NCBI GenBank assembly: GCA_022842845.1
Contig: JALHOT010000005.1
Location: forward strand, 124,001 to 188,000
Direction: 5' to 3'
Length of the DNA stretch: 64,000 nt
DNA from: Cyclobacteriaceae bacterium
Lineage (GTDB): Bacteria > Bacteroidota > Bacteroidia > Cytophagales > Cyclobacteriaceae
Position 1 is the stretch's first letter. The number at the start of each line of letters is the position of its first letter. A model generated the notes under the pieces. It had not been told where the DNA came from. It was given only the letters and a program-made list of their open reading frames with translations, and did no database searches. This document shows, piece by piece, positions 61,141-64,000 of this stretch. The translations under genes were made by a program, and so were the position numbers.

Positions 61141-61866
61141 ATGAAAATTATGAAAAATTTGACTTTCCTTCAATTTTATTCAATTACATGCACGGCCATT
61201 ATCACTGGCATATTCCTTATGTCAATGACAGCAAAAGATAAGCACGCTACATTTGATGAAATCACCGTAAAGCGAATCAACATAATAGGCGAAGATGGCA
61301 GTTTAAGAATGATTTTGAGTAATGAAACGAGACAACATCCTGGTAGAATCAATGGCAAGGATTTACAAAAGCGCGAAAGAGGAGCTGGGACACTCTACTT
61401 TAATTATGATGGGGACGAGTGCGGTGGTTTATTATATGGTAATATGAATACTGACAGCGTTACCACTTCTGTATTTTCTTTTACAATGGATCAATACAAG
61501 CAAGACCAAGTGATTCAACTTATAAATTCTGAGTACGTTGAAAATGGCAAAGCTACTGTTGAAAGATGGCTCTCTATTGGCGAATATCCTGTTGGTTCAA
61601 ACCTAGGCCATATCATAGAAAAAGTTGCAGAGTTAGAGAAAGTAATTGACGAGAGCGAACGAAATAAAAAAATAGCTGACTACATGCAGGAAAACGGTGG
61701 AAGGAATAGAATGTTTTTAGGAAGAAATAGCAATAACAATACGGGTTTATTTATAAAAGGACCTGATGGAAAAACGAAAATGAAGATATATGTTGACTCG
61801 AAAGGTAATCCTCAAATAGAAGTCATTGACAGCAATGGTAAATGGACCAACATTATAGAGAAGTAA
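61141..61866 (+). CDS. Membrane-anchored or secreted protein of unknown function
   Basis: A 241-residue protein with one N-terminal hydrophobic helix (CTAIITGIFLMSM). The rest is charged; it has two segments with the pattern (K)INIIGEDGSLRMIL and KGPDGKTKMKIYVDSKGNPQIEVIDSNGK, which look like related beta-hairpin units. No family was recognised. Its end overlaps the open frame of the next gene, but the next likely start is 45 bases downstream. Confidence 0.6.
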   Translation: MKIMKNLTFLQFYSITCTAIITGIFLMSMTAKDKHATFDEITVKRINIIGEDGSLRMILSNETRQHPGRINGKDLQKRERGAGTLYFNYDGDECGGLLYGNMNTDSVTTSVFSFTMDQYKQDQVIQLINSEYVENGKATVERWLSIGEYPVGSNLGHIIEKVAELEKVIDESERNKKIADYMQENGGRNRMFLGRNSNNNTGLFIKGPDGKTKMKIYVDSKGNPQIEVIDSNGKWTNIIEK

Positions 61867-61910
61867 ATCATAATTTAAAAGGTGACGTTCATCAGACGCA
61901 AATAAAAAAT

Positions 61911-62720
61911 ATGACAAAACAAACTATTCTTTTTCTTTTGTTTCTGAGCACTTCTGCAATCTATGCTCAGAAAAGTGACACTGTCCATATAACATCAAAA
62001 CATATCAATAGCCAGATTCTACGAGAAGGCACCCATCGATACCTTGTCTATTTCAAAATGGGTAAGAATACTACACGCACCCAAACCCAATTTTGGACAA
62101 GAAAAATTTCACGCATAGAGTACAACGGCAAGCCTTGCATTGAGGTTACTCAAGAATGGGAAGACAAGGACAGCATCATGCATATAGTAAATTCAATCTC
62201 TGATGCAAAAACAATGCAGCCATTGTACCATAAAACATGGTGGAAAACGCAACGCTCAAGAACAGCTACCACCAAAACGGTTACTGAAACAACTGTTGAT
62301 TTCCTAAATAAAACTGTTGTGCATAACGGTAAAATGTTAAGCGATGCTGATACTGCTAATCAAGTTAAGAAAATATGGGAGGGCTTTAAGTCATCCATCG
62401 ATAAATACTTTCTAAACTGGCATTTGGATTTAGAGACATTTCCATTAGTAACATACAAAGAAGGTGCAACATATTTAATTCCCTTTTATGATCCTGGTAC
62501 CGCCTCCAACCTTAAGCAAGTGGCTTATACCGTTACTGGTTCTGCTAAGTTGATTGGATACGATGACCAAAAAATTGATTGCTGGATATTGGTTCATGAG
62601 GAAAAAGGGAATAAGGAATTTTTTTGGATTAGTAAAAAGACCAGAGAGGTATTGAAGTTGGAGCAAGAAATAAACGGCAATCTTTATCGCTACAAAATCA
62701 AATTAGGTTTTAGCAGCTGA
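61911..62720 (+). CDS. Secreted DUF3108-like protein
   Basis: A 269-residue protein with a signal peptide (ending IYAQK). Beta-rich sequence with HRYLVYFKMGKNTTRTQTQFWTRKI and a late REVLKLEQEINGNLYRYK tail recalls DUF3108 periplasmic proteins; the match is from memory and weak. ATG 61911 gives the signal peptide. It is in the same run as the preceding gene. Confidence 0.55.
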   Translation: MTKQTILFLLFLSTSAIYAQKSDTVHITSKHINSQILREGTHRYLVYFKMGKNTTRTQTQFWTRKISRIEYNGKPCIEVTQEWEDKDSIMHIVNSISDAKTMQPLYHKTWWKTQRSRTATTKTVTETTVDFLNKTVVHNGKMLSDADTANQVKKIWEGFKSSIDKYFLNWHLDLETFPLVTYKEGATYLIPFYDPGTASNLKQVAYTVTGSAKLIGYDDQKIDCWILVHEEKGNKEFFWISKKTREVLKLEQEINGNLYRYKIKLGFSS

Positions 62721-62822
62721 TCAAAGAGAGGTAATTGGGTTGAGAAATCCAATTGAAAGTTTGATGAGAGAATAACCTGTGATAGCATCTTACTTCAGTA
62801 TCAATATAAAATTTAAACAATA

Positions 62823-63242
62823 ATGAAAATTCAAATCACTTTCGGCACTCAATATGCACGTATAATATTTATTTATATGTTGATTCTCTTAGGATCAACA
62901 CTTATCAGTTGCTCATCGGGTGATGAGCCTTCGGCAAACAAACCTCGAAAAGTCCGATATGAAATCACCGGAAATTTCAGCGGCACGTTTACGGTGGTCT
63001 ACACCGCGCTAACCGGTGGAAGTCGAGTGGAGAACAATGTGCCAATCGGCTGGTCTATGGAAATGGATTATCCTTCCTCTACCACATCGATTGGCATCGG
63101 AGCTCAAGCATCAACATTGGGATCGTCAGGTCAAACAGCCGTGATACGAATATATGTGAATGAAATGGAGGTAAAGTCTTCACCAGGCACCGCAGGATCG
63201 CTGGGCGAAATGATAATACCAACTATCTCCTACTCTTTCTAG
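62823..63242 (+). CDS. Small lipoprotein of unknown function
   Basis: A 139-residue lipoprotein (signal with STLISC, lipidated Cys). The mature part begins with a short polar linker and then a beta-sandwich-like domain (KVRYEITGNFSGTFTVVYTAL, GTAGSLGEMIIPTISYSF). No family recognised. It lies 102 bases after the DUF3108-like gene and 16 before the hydrolase gene. Confidence 0.65.
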   Translation: MKIQITFGTQYARIIFIYMLILLGSTLISCSSGDEPSANKPRKVRYEITGNFSGTFTVVYTALTGGSRVENNVPIGWSMEMDYPSSTTSIGIGAQASTLGSSGQTAVIRIYVNEMEVKSSPGTAGSLGEMIIPTISYSF

Positions 63243-63258
63243 TCAATCAATTTATGTT

Positions 63259-64000
63259 ATGAGTCAACAATTAAAAGAATGGAAAGCTAAAGGTCAGTAT
63301 TACCTGCATCGAGGCCATGATGTATTTTACCGAATGGAGGGGCATGGCGAAACGCTTTTGATTTGCCACGGATACCCATACAATACTTATGACTTCAAAG
63401 AGATTTGGCCAAGCCTTACCTCTATGTTTCAGGTAGTCGCCCCGGACATGTTGGGGATGGGTTTCTCTGACAAGCCGAGTAACTATGATTACAGCTTTGA
63501 AGACCACGCGAACTTGTATGCTGACCTGTTGTACCACCTTGGCATAAGCAAAGTGCATATCTTATCGCACGATCTGGGCAATAGCGTAGTTCAGGAATTG
63601 CTGGCGCGCCAACAATCGGGTAGTAATTCATTTGAAATCCTTTCTATTGCATTTCTAAATGGGGGTCTCTTTACTGATGTTTATAAACCGAGGCTTATTC
63701 AAAAACTACTTTCGCAAACGCCCCCACCAATTGGGAAGTTAATCAGTCGGTTGATGTCGAAAAGTAGTGTAAGCCGGGCAACAGCTGAGGTGTTTGGTGC
63801 TGCGACAAAACCTTCTGTTGAGTTATTGCAAGATTTCTGGGAGATACTCAATTACAATAATGGCAAGTTACTGGCTTGGAAAATTGGGCGGTTAATTTTT
63901 GACAAACAGCCTCACCAATCACGATGGATTGCCGCTATGCAGCAAACAAAAGTACCGATGATATTCATCAATGGGCCTGCTGATCCCAACTCTGGCATTC
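63259..64000 (+). CDS. Alpha/beta hydrolase (haloalkane dehalogenase/epoxide hydrolase-like), 3' cut by window
   Basis: An open frame from ATG 63259 to the window end (about 247 residues). Oxyanion-type HGYPYNTYDF motif, PDMLGMGFSDKP, and an elbow SHDLGNSVVQE with Asp in the nucleophile place, as in haloalkane dehalogenases and epoxide hydrolases rather than serine esterases. A cap region (about 150-230) follows. The catalytic His lies beyond the window. Confidence 0.8.
   Translation, partial: MSQQLKEWKAKGQYYLHRGHDVFYRMEGHGETLLICHGYPYNTYDFKEIWPSLTSMFQVVAPDMLGMGFSDKPSNYDYSFEDHANLYADLLYHLGISKVHILSHDLGNSVVQELLARQQSGSNSFEILSIAFLNGGLFTDVYKPRLIQKLLSQTPPPIGKLISRLMSKSSVSRATAEVFGAATKPSVELLQDFWEILNYNNGKLLAWKIGRLIFDKQPHQSRWIAAMQQTKVPMIFINGPADPNSGI

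Noticed and set aside
63271-63631. Minus-strand frames at the right edge
   Set aside because: They are shadows of the alpha/beta hydrolase frame that runs off the window end.

Overview
The window looks like a chromosomal segment of a Bacteroidota bacterium, probably of the Cytophagales type. Supporting signs are a SusC/SusD pair, several proteins with C-terminal type IX secretion (T9SS) sorting domains, OmpA/PD40 envelope proteins, DUF2911 proteins, 7TMR-DISM and TPR histidine kinases, few strong Shine-Dalgarno sites and moderate GC. No rRNA, tRNA or CRISPR array was seen.

Region by region. 1-12.4 kb: housekeeping and envelope genes (SGNH hydrolase, SemiSWEET, PurT, a methyltransferase, a class A penicillin-binding protein, a nitronate monooxygenase-like enzyme, a 7TMR histidine kinase, an MBL-fold hydrolase, truncated haemoglobin, a PspC peptide, a PlsC-like acyltransferase). 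12.5-26.4 kb: TonB, a TRIC-like channel, a response regulator beside a TPR histidine kinase, then a translationally coupled run of PIG-L deacetylase, a 39-residue membrane peptide and a sodium:solute symporter. DUF2911, 3-methyladenine glycosylase, OmpA/PD40, ceramidase-like and rhodanese genes follow. 26.4-40.2 kb: a beta-glucan utilisation locus (SusC, SusD, PKD lipoprotein, GH16 endoglucanase, GH3 lipoprotein glucosidase) with a divergent membrane-anchored LuxR-type sensor-regulator. 40.3-50.0 kb: a TolB-propeller/amidohydrolase fusion, a second DUF2911 protein, a second OmpA/PD40 protein and a large T9SS surface protein.

50.03-55.99 kb is the most unusual part: a compact element of about 5.9 kb with fourteen predicted genes, all on the minus strand and many overlapping by 1-11 bases. 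It carries a phiX174-type two-tyrosine HUH replication protein, a membrane-anchored peptidoglycan hydrolase, many single-span membrane proteins and a beta-rich 308-residue capsid candidate. It has no integrase, Zot or other Walker-type ATPase. It is bounded by two direct copies of a dif-like Xer site; one XerD arm is identical to that of Escherichia coli dif. I read it as a prophage of a small, probably single-stranded, probably membrane-containing phage (the FLiP/Finnlakeviridae type of lifestyle is the nearest known analogy) that uses the host XerCD system to integrate at dif. Two more dif-like sites in the opposite orientation lie just outside its right end, next to about 0.8 kb of hairpin-rich non-coding DNA.

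56.9-64 kb is accessory-looking chromosome: a secreted RidA homologue, a DUF6624 protein, a DUF2975/XRE/esterase operon, a Crp/Fnr regulator, several secreted proteins of unknown function, and an alpha/beta hydrolase cut by the window end.
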